The notes under the pieces: generated by a model
The model's database searches: none
The model's input: the letters and a program-made list of their open reading frames with translations, nothing else
What the model was told of the DNA's origin: nothing
In this document: piece after piece, positions 32,644-44,242 of the stretch
Layout: every line of letters starts with the position of its first letter
Numbering within the stretch: position 1 is the first letter of the stretch
Assembly (NCBI GenBank): GCA_026874595.1
Contig: CM049315.1
Location: 70,441,916-70,505,915, forward strand
Direction of reading: 5' to 3'
Length of the DNA stretch: 64,000 nt
DNA from: Sipunculus nudus
Lineage: Eukaryota; Annelida; Sipuncula; Golfingiida; Sipunculidae
Translations under genes and position numbers: made by a program

Positions 32644-33083
32644 GTAATATATTGTACTAAATTAGCATGCGCATGTATAAAGTAAATAAAAAGTAGTTCC
32701 TGGGACTGTGACATATCTTTATTAAAGAGACTTACAGTTGAGACAAGTAGTTTGAACAGTTGTCAGCAGATGTCGCATTTTGTACCAACTTAAGATCAGT
32801 TGTAAAGCATTAACTTTCTGATAAAGTCTCGAAGTTAAGGTAATTTAAGTTTGTTTGGTGTTCTGAGCTTCCAGCATATCTCACCAAATGAACGACAGAT
32901 GTCTGTTATTGGTGTGTAAAATACAAAATACAGGTTTTTAACAAAATTACACAACTTTTGGTCACGTTGACAATCCGAGATGTATTTACGCTCATAGTTG
33001 AAACTGTATTTTTTGTAGAAAATAATCCGCCTGTGAGTCACAAACCAATGTGGAGATGTTGATTGATATTAAAAAAGGAATAG

Positions 33084-33210
33084 CCTCGAACGATTCCTGT
33101 TACTTCTCGTATTTGTTGCATTTGCGTCAGTGACAATAGATGGCCAAGCAGATCAAGGGTGGGTCAAGGCGTTTGGAAACAGAGAAGTCGCCGATGTCGC
33201 CTGCTTCCAG
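33084..33210 (+). CDS. Candidate exon of an unidentified secreted protein (exon a)
   Basis: In the frame that joins cleanly to the next exon it reads FLLLLVFVAFASVT, a strong hydrophobic signal-peptide core, followed by IDGQADQGWVKAFGNREVAD and VACFQ. It ends TTCCAG at donor GTTAGT (33211), phase 0. No in-frame ATG precedes the hydrophobic run before a TAA at 33069-33071, so a start codon would have to come from an upstream exon; an acceptor-like TAG precedes 33084. Another frame has ATG at 33140 (MAKQIKGGSRRLETEKS) but joins poorly to exon b. I do not recognise the family. Confidence 0.4.
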
Positions 33211-33282
33211 GTTAGTGTGTCAGGGTAATTGCACTATACACATGAGCTAACAATACCGGGTCTCCTTCACTGTGTCCTGTAG

Positions 33283-33407
33283 ATTAATGCTTTACGGCAT
33301 ATCCACTTCACAGGCCAACGACTCCATGATGTAAACTTTCAGGACTGGATGAGAATGCGCCGGAGTGCCTACAGGCTCTGGGCAAAGAACAAAAAGCTGT
33401 TCATTAG
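33283..33407 (+). CDS. Candidate exon b of the same unidentified protein
   Basis: A strong acceptor (CTCCTTCACTGTGTCCTGTAG) and donor (GTAAGC at 33408) bracket 41 open codons plus two bases: INALRHIHFTGQRLHDVNFQ then DWMRMRRSAYRLWAKNKKLF. Joined in phase to exon a across a 72-bp intron (33211-33282) that contains a GAGCTAACA branch-like site. The segment is basic, with four aromatic residues in its last third. No downstream exon was found with confidence; the open stretch at 35164-35355 is possible but unsupported. Family not recognised. Confidence 0.45.
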
Positions 33408-34301
33408 GTAAGCCCAATCAAATAGTAACTCAACAAAAAGGAAATTCCAGATTCCAATTTGCAGCATCCTTTAACGGATGAAAACGACAGAAAATCCTTA
33501 GTTTGTGTCTTTTGGGCCAAATTGTGTAGATATCGCTGTCCCGCTAAGACCAGATCTTATGTGACGTCTTCATACTAACATAGTGTAATCGCTCATGTAG
33601 CAAAATCCCAGTCCCGTTGGAATTGAATGCCCAAATTGAGATAGCACTTGTTTTCACTTCATTTTGGTGTTAGCTGATGGAAAATGTTAGGCAACACATT
33701 TTATGAACCCCATGACCCCCCACAAATCCAAGATGGCCGCCATCATAATAAAAATGGCTAGATATTGCTTTGATATTGTAACTATCGCATCAAAATGAAT
33801 AATATTGGATCGATTTATAAGATTTTGAATGTGTACTGACAATACCAACTACTCCAGAGCTGTCCAAAGGTTAGAGAGGGTATTCAAGGTCAAGGTCACT
33901 GATTTACCAACCTTCGATCGTAAGAATAACATTAGACATCTTGGGTACTACGCTGTCATATATAATGTAATATGGTTTTCAAATAGTCAACAGTATTAAT
34001 AATTGTTGTCATGTATCGACATTAATAAAGAACTGGAGACAGCTGACTTTTCATAAGGTTTTTTATCCCAGGATCACTTTACATTCTTGACGTCCAACTA
34101 CCCGGATGTAAAACGTCAATATTCCAATTAACGGGTAGTTAAGCATATGGCCGCTAGATGGCGCATGGTATCAGGTATGACATACAATCTTATAAAACCA
34201 CAATATGCCTCAATTGTCTTGGCAGAATAATATGTCATAGGGACGATATTAAAATACATTACACTATGATACTGTCATATGGTTTTCAAATGGACCTTAA
34301 A

Positions 34302-34746
34302 GGTGCCCATTCACCTATATTTTGAAAGAGAATTTGTGATTTCTGGCTGTTTATGTATTAATGATCTAAAGGTTATTCTGATTTTGGAAATTTCTCATAC
34401 TACCTCCATGAAGGATGTATGAACTTGTTGATCAACAGCTATTTGTAAACACAGCAATGTTGACAAAAGGGGAAAAAATGTAACCTAATATGGTATGTGG
34501 CGTATTTGCGGAGACACAAAAGGTTATTTGTTGCAAAACGCCATTTGCAAAACTCTCGCCTATCCGACTTGCTGTCCGATGCCATTGTTGAATTTGTTTT
34601 ATTTTGGCGGGCCCTCACATATTATAAACACGTTAACATTTACAGAACAAGCAGCCTGTGTGCGTGATATCAACGTTTTCTGACCTATTTTGAATAAAAT
34701 CTCCAAGAAATTATCTTTAGGTTATAAAGGTAATTTGGCCCCTTTA
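34302..34746 (+). mobile_element. TIR element with GGTGCCC/GGGGCC ends, copy 1
   Basis: Begins TTAAAGGTGCCCATTCACCT and ends GGTAATTTGGCCCCTTTAAA, an imperfect inverted pair. The interior (GGATGTATGAACTTGTTGAT, CACAGCAATGTTGACAAA, GGCGGGCCC) matches the inverse of 60303-60770. Non-coding. Confidence 0.6.
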
Positions 34747-37689
34747 AAACATGAAATTGATGTACGTGTTACATATTTCACATATTGCTGATTCCCTGCT
34801 GATTTATTGCTTAGTATTAATCGCAAACAGTATTATTGCGAACCAAACATTTGGGATTGATTTGTGTGGGTAGTAAAAAAAGATAAAAACAGCCTTGTTG
34901 ATCCTGTTACAGGAACAACTATGACCCGTTAACTATTCCAGACGCTTGGTGCACTCCGAGGAGCATTAGAAAACTTTGTCTGAATATCTTTTGAGTTTAC
35001 CTGAATATAGGCGGGAATAGGTCAGCTTTAATTGTAATTTTCACAAAATGATGGAAATAGTATAACAGAAAAATATGCTGCCCTGACAAAAAAGACAACA
35101 CATCTGCACGTGCACAGGGTCATACTGATTCGGTCCGTAAAAATGGTAAGTGTGTACATGTAAATGGCGTCTGGCGAGTTCAAATACATGTATCTTTACG
35201 AACCCCGTAGGTTAATGTCTGATAATCGGGACCAAGCACCTCAAGATTTAGATACCACTACCACAGATGATAATATCAGGAATAACTATCAGGTCTGCAA
35301 CGACAAGAAGCTGCTCGTGCTCAGAAAACCAGAATGCCACAGCAGTTGGTTATAAGATACACTTAGAAGGTATTCGAATAATATTGAGATGGGCAGTGGA
35401 ATACGTAATTTAAGGAAAACTGTTTCAAGGGACCATATATATGTATGCAGGTAAAGTCAACATGGATTGATCTAGAACATGGTTGAAATTATGTATTATA
35501 TTTAAATCCTAAGGCACAGCAATGCCTAAAAGACAGTCAGTGTGAAAATCGGAAATACTTATTTTCCTGCTACAGTCCTATATTATATAAATTCTTTGGT
35601 GAAACCGTTGACCATGCATGCAACTACGGAGGCCGATGATGCTGTGTCAGAGATTAAGTGTTAAATTGGGCAATCTGCTCCGCTCTTCTTGAATTCGATA
35701 AACAATATAAGATCTCTGGTGAAGGTTCCCTCCTTAATATAGAAACACTCTACTGCATGATCATACTCTTTATTACATACCTGTTATACACGTTGGTAAT
35801 ATCGTTGGTAATATCAGGGGATTAAAGACATCGAAATTCAAAAACATGTTGAAATCAATAGTCAATTCATGAATCAAAACACCTGTAATAACACGGTAGT
35901 ATAATCGCATGATAAAAGCCTCAAACGTTTTCTTCCCAACGTTTCTCTGTGCATACGATATGAAAATCTTGATATAAATAATGCCTCCTGTATGGGGAGT
36001 AGGTTTATAATATGCAATTTAAAGAGAAATATTTTTCTTTATTTCACGTAAAAAATATTAGGATTTTACTGCTCCACAAATATTATTTCATTAAACGTCT
36101 TTGCATAATGTGGTTAAAACTTAGTGGGGCTTAGCTTTACTATTTATATTTCACAAGTTAAAACTTAAATAAACTGCACGGTCCATACATTCAATTGTAT
36201 GTTACATGTTGATTCATGTGTTTCCAAGTTAACCAGTCACAATATAACAACAAATAATTTTTTTAGAACACATTCAAAGACGAAGAAAATCGATCCAATA
36301 TCATTAAGTTTCAAGAGACAATTTCAGTATATAGCACTATCTCTATGTTAAGACTGCAGTGGTGGCCATCTTGGATTCCTCGTGGTCACAGGGTGCATAA
36401 AAATAAATATAACCTGCATTCATTCATCAGCTTAAGTGCAAATAAAATGAAAGCAAGCACTATACCTTATACAATTTCTAAGAAAACGTCGTTCTGTTAC
36501 ATGTGCAAGTACACTATATCCCCAACACTCAAAAATTCCCAAGGGTGAAGGCGGCCATCTTGGATTTACGGTGTTAGAGGGATATGAAAATTTGTTACCT
36601 AACATTTTCCATTAGTTCATATCCTGTACATGCTAAATCAGTCATTTTCGCAATCTGGCCATCATTTTCCTACGGATATACATCTTCGTCTACACTATAT
36701 ACTATCACTGACATAGTGTTGGCATATTTTCTTATAAATTCTAATGAAACGACAAAATAGTTCACGTAGAAATTACGCCAGAACACTCGGCCCTTACCAA
36801 CTCCTCCGATAGAAATCCCTTCCCCCTAGCGAAGTCGCTTGGACCTGTCCCCCATCTAAATAACGGCTTCACTGCTGGTTAAACAAATAGAAGGGTGTGT
36901 TTACTTGGATTATTATCTTTAATTTGACTCTCAACCAATATAAAAAAGACTCTGTGGATTGGCTTCTCTATTTCTTTATTAATTCAAGCTTTGTATATCA
37001 CCCGACACTTTCATTCTTCTAAGATTTCCTTTGCTTATAAAAGCAGCCGCTTACAGTTTGAAAACAAATATCCGAAGAAAATTAGTTACAGTTAAAAGAC
37101 ACATACCTTTATATCAATGATGCGCTCATGAAAAAAAAACATTTTGAAAAACATATCTTCACCACATACAGTTACAATTTTGAAAATGTTTCGTCGATGG
37201 AAACCTTTGCCCATGCTGTAGTAAGATTATATTCCGCCGGTGAACATGCAGTTAGTGAAACCTTCAGACATTGACTTATCAATAGGTTTGGCATGATGGT
37301 AGATATTTGTAGCTAAATGTATAATAATGTATATGAAAATCATAGATATAGTTTAAAAAAATTGTTAAATAAATAATTTTATATACTTAGAGTGCGCTTT
37401 TAATGATTTTTGTACATAAAAAGAGAATAATTGCAAAATTTGATAATGGAAACATTACATAGAAACATTGTATCTTAAAAGTAAAAATAAAAGTCCTAGG
37501 CAAAAGGATTTTACTCACACATTACACATTTGTTGGATTTAAGAAATAATGCTTGTTCCCTTATCTTTTTAAAATGAAAATCTGACAGTAATAGTGTTTT
37601 TTTATCCCGGCCATTCCCTTGTAAATAATTTACTTAGTGTATACATAATTATAAAATGACAATGACGCAATTCATACATGAATTATGCT

Positions 37690-37965
37690 AGCATTCCATA
37701 TACGCGTATGCGGTACGTATGCGTATTCAGCTAGAAAATGGACGCCAGTGGCATCATTAATACGAAGGTATACGCGGTGCGTATGCAACAAAACTGGGGA
37801 TATAGTAAAGCGCTGCAGGAGTCGAGATGTCAAGAGGAATACCCTATCACTGACGTCATAGTGTGGAATTTCCCCGCCCGTTACCATGAGTATGCGTATT
37901 CAATCCCTGCAATGAGCGATCGAAACGTGCTGCATACGCATACGTACCACATACTCATAATGTGG
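37690..37965. mobile_element. MITE with repeated GTATGCGTAT subterminal motifs
   Basis: Left TIR contains GGTACGTATGCGTATTCAG and the right end, read inversely, GGTACGTATGCGTATGCAG. Related decamers recur inside (GGTGCGTATGCAA near 37777, GAGTATGCGTATTCA near 37888). CpG-rich relative to its surroundings. Multiple copies of one decamer near both ends are typical of transposase-binding arrays. No frame of note. Confidence 0.65.
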
Positions 37966-38276
37966 TTATAATTTTGGTTGCGAGGGTTTCAAATTCGGGA
38001 TGACAAAGTAATCGCGAAAATAAAACCGTCGTGAATAAGACGCCATATCTGCACGGATAAAAAGTAATTATGTAGCCTCAATTGCATTCCAAAATATAAG
38101 CATATACTTTTGATAATAACGTAATCAAAAGCTTGATAATTAAAACAATATCAATTATTTTGTATATCCGCCTCTATTGCACAAAGAATTTCCATCTGTT
38201 ACATGATCCCTAAGCTCTTCTAGCAGTTGTACCGATTTTGCCTGCATAATTCGTAATCGTTATAAAAAACTGCACA

Positions 38277-38566
38277 TTAGGCCAATAATAAAAAGGTATG
38301 GTTCTCAAGCACTTTTTTCAGAAATCAGTGCGGGCGAGCGATTTTTTATTTTTTACCTTTTTTATATGTTTTGAAAAAAATGTCATATGATCAGGGAAAA
38401 TCACGATAATTATTTTTTTTGTTAAACGGCTAAAAGCACTACATAACAAAGGAAATCTGACCATTATTTTATCTTCTTGGAAGATGAAAATCAAAATCAT
38501 TTTTTTAATGCGGGGGTTAAAATTGACGCGGGCGGTGACTGAGAACCATACCTTTTTTTGCCTTAT
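38277..38566 (+). mobile_element. GGCC-ended MITE, copy c
   Basis: TTAGGCCAATAATAAAAAGG then TATGGTTCTCAAGCAC on the left; GTGACTGAGAACCATACC then TTTTTTTGCCTTA on the right. It ends 5 bp from the poly(A) signal of the SH3BGRL-like gene, so it defines the immediate 3' boundary of that transcription unit. Confidence 0.8.
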
Positions 38567-38570
38567 GTAC

Positions 38571-38576
38571 TTTATT
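38571..38576 (-). terminator. Poly(A) signal of SH3BGRL-like gene
   Basis: AATAAA on the minus strand, about 116 nt after the TAG stop at 38692-38694. Confidence 0.6.
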
Positions 38577-38691
38577 GTATGGAAACACTGAAGAAGTGAA
38601 AATCGCGAATATTAGACCTCAAGAATATGAAGCCAAACTCATTATTTGAAATTCCTCTTTTATACAATTTTTTTTATGGCAAGTGAACTGA

Positions 38692-38844
38692 CTACTGTTG
38701 GAAGGTGACCTCGTGGACTGAGCCCTCCAGTGTGACGTCACGGTGGTACTTCCGGGCGTACTCCACCTCGTGCGGAGGAATATCAAGGTTTAAGTATTCG
38801 AACAGGTGTTCATTTTCCAAAGCATCGAAAAACGTTTCATAGTC
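38692..38844 (-). CDS. SH3BGRL-like protein, exon 4
   Basis: Acceptor TTTTGCAG (to 38845 on minus), 50 codons and TAG at 38694-38692, entered in phase 0. Encodes DYETFFDALENEHLFEYLNL, which aligns with the GDYDAFFEARENN...YAFLGL segment that follows the PPQIF motif in the SH3BGRL family, then a 30-residue polar tail (about residues 98-127) that ends HEVTFQQ. Confidence 0.85.
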   Translation of the reverse strand, partial: DYETFFDALENEHLFEYLNLDIPPHEVEYARKYHRDVTLEGSVHEVTFQQ

Positions 38845-39761
38845 CTGCAAAAGATAATATATGACAAATAATGATGATAAACAGACCCTTTTATTTTCTT
38901 ACCTTTTTTTTACAGTTAGTAGATATACAAACCGAACTCGTGGCAATTAGTAACATGAAGTGTGTTTTCAATGAGCCGCTAATAACCATGGTCAGTTTTT
39001 ACTTTGCATATTTTAGATATGCATGATATTTTAGATGTGCATGAGAAGAGTTTTGGGCAAGGCCTTCTGTCAGTAATACTTAGTATGTGTCAAGTTTAAC
39101 ACATGGTGTACAGCTCTATACTTGAGGCTTAAATATTATGAAATATCTGCAGAAGAAAATTTGAACTAGTGCAAATAAATTGTCTTCTGTAAAATTCAAA
39201 AGCAGGTGATTGTATATTTGTTTTATCACTTGTGTTTGACAAAAACGTGAATTGTTTTTATGTTTATTGTGGTTGCCTTTCTGTTCGCGAGGGTTTAACA
39301 TTCGCGAAAATCGCAAATAAGGAATTATCGCGAAAACAAATTATTCGTGAAATAAGAAGTCACATCGTGGAGGTCATATAATATTGATAATTAATACAAA
39401 TAATAACAGACCTTGTATGTCCAAGGATTGATATTTTGAATTACATCAGATCGTTCAAAATATCTGCCATTAATCACAATAATTTCATCTCATTCGGTGT
39501 TCCCTTTTGCCCCGTCCAACTATTAAGATTTTGCGCACATATTTTTGATATAATTAATTCAATAATGTGTTTCTATGTGCAGGTTTTTAATTTGGTGGGT
39601 AGGGAAAGTTGAACCCACGCTGAACACTGAAAAGCTGGACATTTTAACCCCGAAAATAAGCCAATCACAGTATGTTTGCGAAGCGAAACAATGCAAACAA
39701 AATGCACCTGTCGAATAAAGGATTAATACTGATTTCTGTTATACAGAAGACTTAACCAGCT

Positions 39762-40140
39762 TCACTTTTGCCTCCGCCAAGTGGGTATGCGTATATTCCC
39801 ATTCGTGTGTGTGTATGTTTGTTCACGACATAACTCGCGCAGTAATGAACGATATCCTATGAAATTTTAAGGGCACCTCTGAAATGGACCAATGACGAAT
39901 CGATTAGATTTTGGTTTGGGTCCGGCTCATGATCCGAATCCAGGAAGACTTCTAGTAATATTCACAAATGTGCAGATACATATGCCGGATTGAACATGGG
40001 AATATGGGCCGAACAAGTGAATGCAAACACTTGGGCCAATAATTGAATGAAAACACGGGTTGCGCGGTATCCCACATTAAGGACCGCCCATGCACATGGA
40101 GGAGGCATGCATTCCTGAGAATGCATATATCTAGTTAGTC
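39762..40140 (+). repeat. Dispersed ~370-bp repeat, copy 4 (nearly full length)
   Basis: Runs from TTTTGCCTCCGCCAAG to CATGCATTCCTGAGAATGCA, with blocks TTCGTGTGTGTGTATGTTTG, ATCGATTAGATTTTGG and GGATTGAACATGGGAAT. It lies in the last intron of the SH3BGRL-like gene and is the best copy for defining both ends. Confidence 0.8.
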
Positions 40141-40226
40141 ATAAAATGATGCCAAAATGTTAGAACCCATTGAGAGAGAGAGAGGGAGAGAGAGAGAGTG
40201 TAGGTGTGTGTCATGTGACCACTTAC

Positions 40227-40352
40227 CCCAACATGTTCTGGTCCATGAAAAATCTGAGGTGGTAAGGCAACCAGGTCGTCATCCGTCAGCTTCAGTTTAT
40301 TTTGCATAAAATCTTTGTCGTCGAAATGCTTGGGATCAGAGATGTCTATCTC
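40227..40352 (-). CDS. SH3BGRL-like protein, exon 3
   Basis: Acceptor TCTGACAG and donor GTAAGT (40226-40221), 42 codons, phase 0 both ends. Contains EIDISDPKHFDDKDFMQNKL and VALPPQIFHGPEHVG. LPPQIF with its cis-proline is the diagnostic motif of the SH3BGR/SH3BGRL thioredoxin-fold family, which lacks the redox CxxC of true glutaredoxins. Confidence 0.9.
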
Positions 40353-40855
40353 CTGTCAGAACACCAACAATATACTTCACCAGTGACATACTCGTTAACT
40401 AATTAACATAAATTTTATTTAGTATATAGAAATATTGGGAAAGTATTTGTATCTCCTCAGGTTTCTGAATTGTGAAAGGATTTCAGTGGCAATGATATTA
40501 AAATTAAAATTGGCATAGATTCAATGGTTTTCGAACAAAATCACTTGTGGTTTTCATTTCAGAATATATAAAATAGCAGTCTGTGAATTATTCTGGAAAA
40601 GATAGACATGTATATGTAACTTTTTAGGGAAAATAAAATGGAAATATTCATTTAACGTTTTAATTATAATGAATTAAAATCATTCTGTCAGTATAGATGA
40701 TATCAAAGTCTAAACTGATTTCGCAGGGCCTTATTTTTTTTATTCGATCCAGTAAAGACACAGTATATACACAGAGCTGTGTTTTTACTGCGAGACTTCT
40801 CTTCCAGTTATAATATACAGTGATTAGGATTCGAAGAAAGATATTTATGATGTAC

Positions 40856-40915
40856 CTCGTAATCGATGTTTTTGGTCTCCAATATTCTTTTAATATGTTC
40901 CTGTTTGAGTCTCAT
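40856..40915 (-). CDS. SH3BGRL-like protein, exon 2
   Basis: A 60-nt exon, 20 codons, acceptor TTTCCAG and donor GTACAT, phase 0. Encodes MRLKQEHIKRILETKNIDYE, the first helix and following turn of the fold (compare the helix IKKKQQDVLGFLEANKI of the human protein). Confidence 0.85.
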
Positions 40916-41076
40916 CTGGAAATGTAAAGGAATGTTGGTAAGACAACCGGTAATTTTGAGTTCATGATAAATACGCTAGCTTCATATGTGAAAACATACA
41001 CACGCTTTTTCACCCACAGAAACGCTCTCTCTCATTATCATTATTATCATTAATATTAAAAATATTTTAATCATTA

Positions 41077-41080
<4 letters not shown>

Positions 41081-41116
<36 letters not shown>
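41081..41116. repeat. (AAT)n microsatellite
   Basis: AAT trinucleotide tract in intron 1 of the SH3BGRL-like gene. Confidence 0.95.
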
Positions 41117-41117
<1 letters not shown>

Positions 41118-41518
41118 GTTATCATATTTATCATTATTATTATTCATTACCATCAATGTATTTAAACAAGATTAAGAATCCTCGACGTATATATTTCGTT
41201 GACAAAATGAGAGTCATAAACTGACTTTCATTTTCTGTCTATACATAGTCAAGATAACCAAAACTTCATAACATTAAGACTACTTAATCCGCTTTTTTAA
41301 TAGTTCAATAACATGGGTCATTTGTAAATGGAAATGTGCGGTCAGATAAAAACTAAATCCTCATTGATTTCCTTCGGGATTATTTGATTAAAACAAGGAT
41401 TAAATGCGTTATTTTCTGTCACTGGGCCTTAAAAAGGGTACCGTTATCAAATGCTTTAGACGCATCTTATAATAGTTGCCTAAATAATGGATGGACAATA
41501 CATATCTATAACACTTAC

Positions 41519-41563
41519 CAATAAATTTCCTGAGGTTCTCGAGACGAAAAGTTTGATCACCAT
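41519..41563 (-). CDS. SH3BGRL: SH3BGRL-like protein, exon 1 (start)
   Basis: ATG at 41563 in good context (ATCACCATGG), 15 codons, MVIKLFVSRTSGNLL, then donor GTAAGTGT. This is the first beta strand of a thioredoxin-like fold; family members begin with V-I-R/K-V-aliphatic. The four exons (41519-41563, 40856-40915, 40227-40352, 38692-38844) are all in phase 0 and give 127 aa, close to the family's usual ~110-120 plus a short tail. The family proteins are small cytosolic/nuclear adaptor-like proteins. Symbol given at family level; which paralogue (SH3BGR, L, L2, L3) is not resolved. Confidence 0.85.
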
Positions 41564-42648
41564 GGTGATGGCGCGTGTGGAACTAAGCAGACGACCGTAG
41601 AGTTTCCGCTCCCAAAGGGCGGTGCCCCCTATCAAACGCGCGGGCAAAACGTGTCAACAAGCAAACATGGACCGCGAGAAACTGTATCCAATCTTGGTTC
41701 GGAACCCCTTTCTGTGGATTTACTTCTGTTTTGAACTTGTTTATAGAAACCAGAAGCTGACGCACGAGCTAAGTGCTCTGTTGATACTAGTAATCGTTCT
41801 AGGTCGGCACCGTTTGTGATATCGCAGTTGGTATGTGTATAAGCTAGCAAGGGTGTAGGTGGGCTGAGTCTATCTAGCTCCTAGAACTAAAGGACGCTAT
41901 AAATAGTGACTCGCGCATCTGCTGTTCGGGGAAGTTGCTTCGGGGGTCTCGGGTGTCAGGCAGGTTAAGTTACTCGGTAGGTTTTGCCGGTCGGATAGCG
42001 TTGCACGCTCATAAATTTGAAGCAATTTACCCGCTGTCAAGTGAAGCATGATGTCTTGATACCTGCACTCAGTTACCCCCCATAACTCATGTTCGCTTTA
42101 CTGTTGACTGAAGAGGTTTGTTAAGGGTGGATTCATCACGTTGTTGATGCACTTTTGGTAATAATATTGTGCAAAGTTAGCATTAAATGTCTTTTCTTTT
42201 TATTTATGATTATCATCAATCATAAATATTTAAAATCATCAGAGTGTTTTCATTTTCTTATTCCGATAACTAAATTCACTGTGAACATAGATATACTTGT
42301 TCCGTCAAGGCTTTAGAGATGTTATTTACAGCTGTACAGACGGCAATGTTAGGAGTGGAAAGTAATGTAGATGTATTTTGTTTACAGATATTTCCCCTCT
42401 ACACCAATAGCAGCTTTCAGATATACTTGGGCCACAGGGTACAAGGTGTATTCGAGCCGATTAGCATTTTGAAATTAAAATATTTGGAATTGGAGATTTG
42501 GGGGAGCATTTTTATAATGATTAAAAATGCCTCAATGTGCCCTTTATATTCTGAAAATTGAAGACTAAGGTACCGAGTGATATTGGGAACACTGGACATC
42601 CCCTAATAAAAGTAGTAGAAGAAGTAGTCGTATTTACATTAGTATTGG

Positions 42649-42664
42649 CAATTATAATAATAAT

Positions 42665-42717
<53 letters not shown>
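42649..42717. repeat. (AAT)n microsatellite
   Basis: About 69 bp of AAT directly before the SINE. Confidence 0.95.
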
Positions 42718-42718
<1 letters not shown>

Positions 42719-43110
42719 CGGCTTCTGTGCCTCAGGGATAGAGCACAAGACTCAAAGCCGGGAGGTCGTGAGGTCTAATAATGAGATTTTAACGGTCGGC
42801 CAGGGTGAGCGTTCTACAGGCTTAATGGAAAGGCCGTGCCCCACAGTCGTGTATCACTAACAAACGAGTATGTCTTTAGGGGTTCCAGTAATGGGGTTGA
42901 TTACACACCCAGACCTAGCAGGTGCGGTAGACACCGGGCCTCGGTGACACCAGGATACAAAAATAATGTGAAAGGAAGCGAATGCTACCGCCCTGTAAAG
43001 TAATCCAAAACCAAAAGGGAAATCTGTAGATGTAATTACTTAGAATAAGAATTAGATAAGAGAGCATTAAAAAATGGAGACGGTTATCTCCACCAAAAAA
43101 AGTAAAAATA
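42718..43110 (+). mobile_element. tRNA-derived SINE, copy 1 (degenerate)
   Basis: Head CGGCTTCTGTGCCTCAGGGA then AGAGCACAAGACTCAAAGCCGG matches the copy at 61814, but the B box is mutated (GAGGTCTAATA). Body blocks CGGTCGGCCAGGGTGAGCG, AAGGCCGTG and ACCAGGATA match. It ends with GCATTAAAAAATGGAGACGG then A-rich/AAT tail. Preceded by a 70-bp (AAT)n tract. Confidence 0.8.
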
Positions 43111-43674
43111 ATAATAACAATAATATAATTATTATTAAATATTATAAAATTATTATTATAAAATTATAATTATTATAATATTGACGTGTTTGATTATCAC
43201 GTGCTTAGTGTTGCATTAAATAAATATCGATTACCCATTAATAAGTCAATAATTACCAAAGAAACTGCATACATGATATTGGATATGTGGGTACCATATA
43301 TCATAATACGTGTTTTTTTCTACCACATTTTTATGTATGATGTAACAGGATGAACAACATGGAGTTAAATAAAATTGAAGTCACAACAGACATTAACATG
43401 TAAATCCATGTATATAATGACGGCTCATTTGCGTAATATTGTACTTTGAAATTACAGTCTCAATTAATACGTCAATAAATGTATAAATGATCACGTTTAT
43501 TAATATAGTCGCAATATAATCTAGAGGTTGACTTATTACATGATGTTCATATTTTGAAGGATACTATTTCATTTCCATTTCCAAATATTACAAACGCTGA
43601 AATGCGTACAGCATCATGCACCCCCGATGTTTAGTTCATTCTGTCAAGTCAGGAGGAGCTGTTGAAAGTCAAGC

Positions 43675-43812
43675 AAAAGGAGTTATAGCCTCCCGTTTGT
43701 GTATGTTTGTGTGTTTGTATACAACAGGACTTACGCAATCATGAACGGAATCTCGTGAAATTTTAAGGGCATTTCGGGAACGAGGTAAGAAAAAATCGAT
43801 CAGATTTTTGTT

Positions 43813-43872
<60 letters not shown>
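43675..43872 (+). repeat. Dispersed repeat copy 5 (truncated) plus (GA)n
   Basis: Blocks CCGTTTGTGTATGTTTG, AATCATGAACGGAATCTCGT and AATCGATCAGATTTTTG of the family, cut off by a ~58-bp GA tract. Confidence 0.75.
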
Positions 43873-43875
<3 letters not shown>

Positions 43876-44242
43876 GGAGAGAGACTTCGTCGTGGCAAAT
43901 TAATCAGATAAGGGATCAGTAGTGCTAAACATTAATCATATACATTCATATGCCAAGATAAATAAATGTCCAGTTGATCGTCTCCCATAACAAATATTCT
44001 ATAAAAATCTGAAATTTTTCCCTTGAACACAAGAACGTCATGTACCAAAAAAATTCTGACTGGTGGTTATAATGACCGTCATTTTTATATCATTGATGCA
44101 TGTAGGGGCGTCAACACAAGATATGTCCCCCCCCCCCCCCACACACACACTGTATATAGCAAGGGGGATGGTCAATGTAAACAAGTTAACATTCCCCCCT
44201 GCTATTTAGAGAATAATATTTATATATTGAAAATGAAACATA

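Larger units (their letters stand above)
29279..33083. other. 3' flank of ANK-Death gene and intergenic repeats
   Basis: No coding exon supported. Holds a TIR-bearing MITE (29605-29889), two AATAAA motifs (30180 and 30288), a dispersed-repeat copy (31005-31250), poly(G) and (TA)n at 31678-31797, and two inverted copies of a GGCC-ended MITE (31965-32246 and 32304-32643). Frames such as 30281-30559 on the minus strand show no domain. Confidence 0.55.
33408..38276. other. Intergenic repeats between candidate gene and SH3BGRL-like gene
   Basis: Holds AAGATGGCCGCC-type repeat fragments near 33730 and 36530, a 9-bp inverted repeat AACTACCCG...CGGGTAGTT at 34097-34142, a ~440-bp TIR element (34302-34746) and a MITE with GTATGCGTAT motifs (37690-37965). 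The 63-codon frame at 35164-35355 (MASGEFKYMYLYEPRRLM) is the only open stretch of note and has no recognisable domain. Confidence 0.5.

Noticed and set aside
35164-35355. 63-codon ORF MASGEFKYMYLYEPRRLM
   Set aside because: Could be an exon of the 33-kb candidate gene but no splice evidence links it.
41667-41819. Divergent short ORF MDREKLYPILVRNPF upstream of the SH3BGRL-like gene
   Set aside because: No domain, no splice or poly(A) support; probably part of the 5' region of the minus-strand gene.
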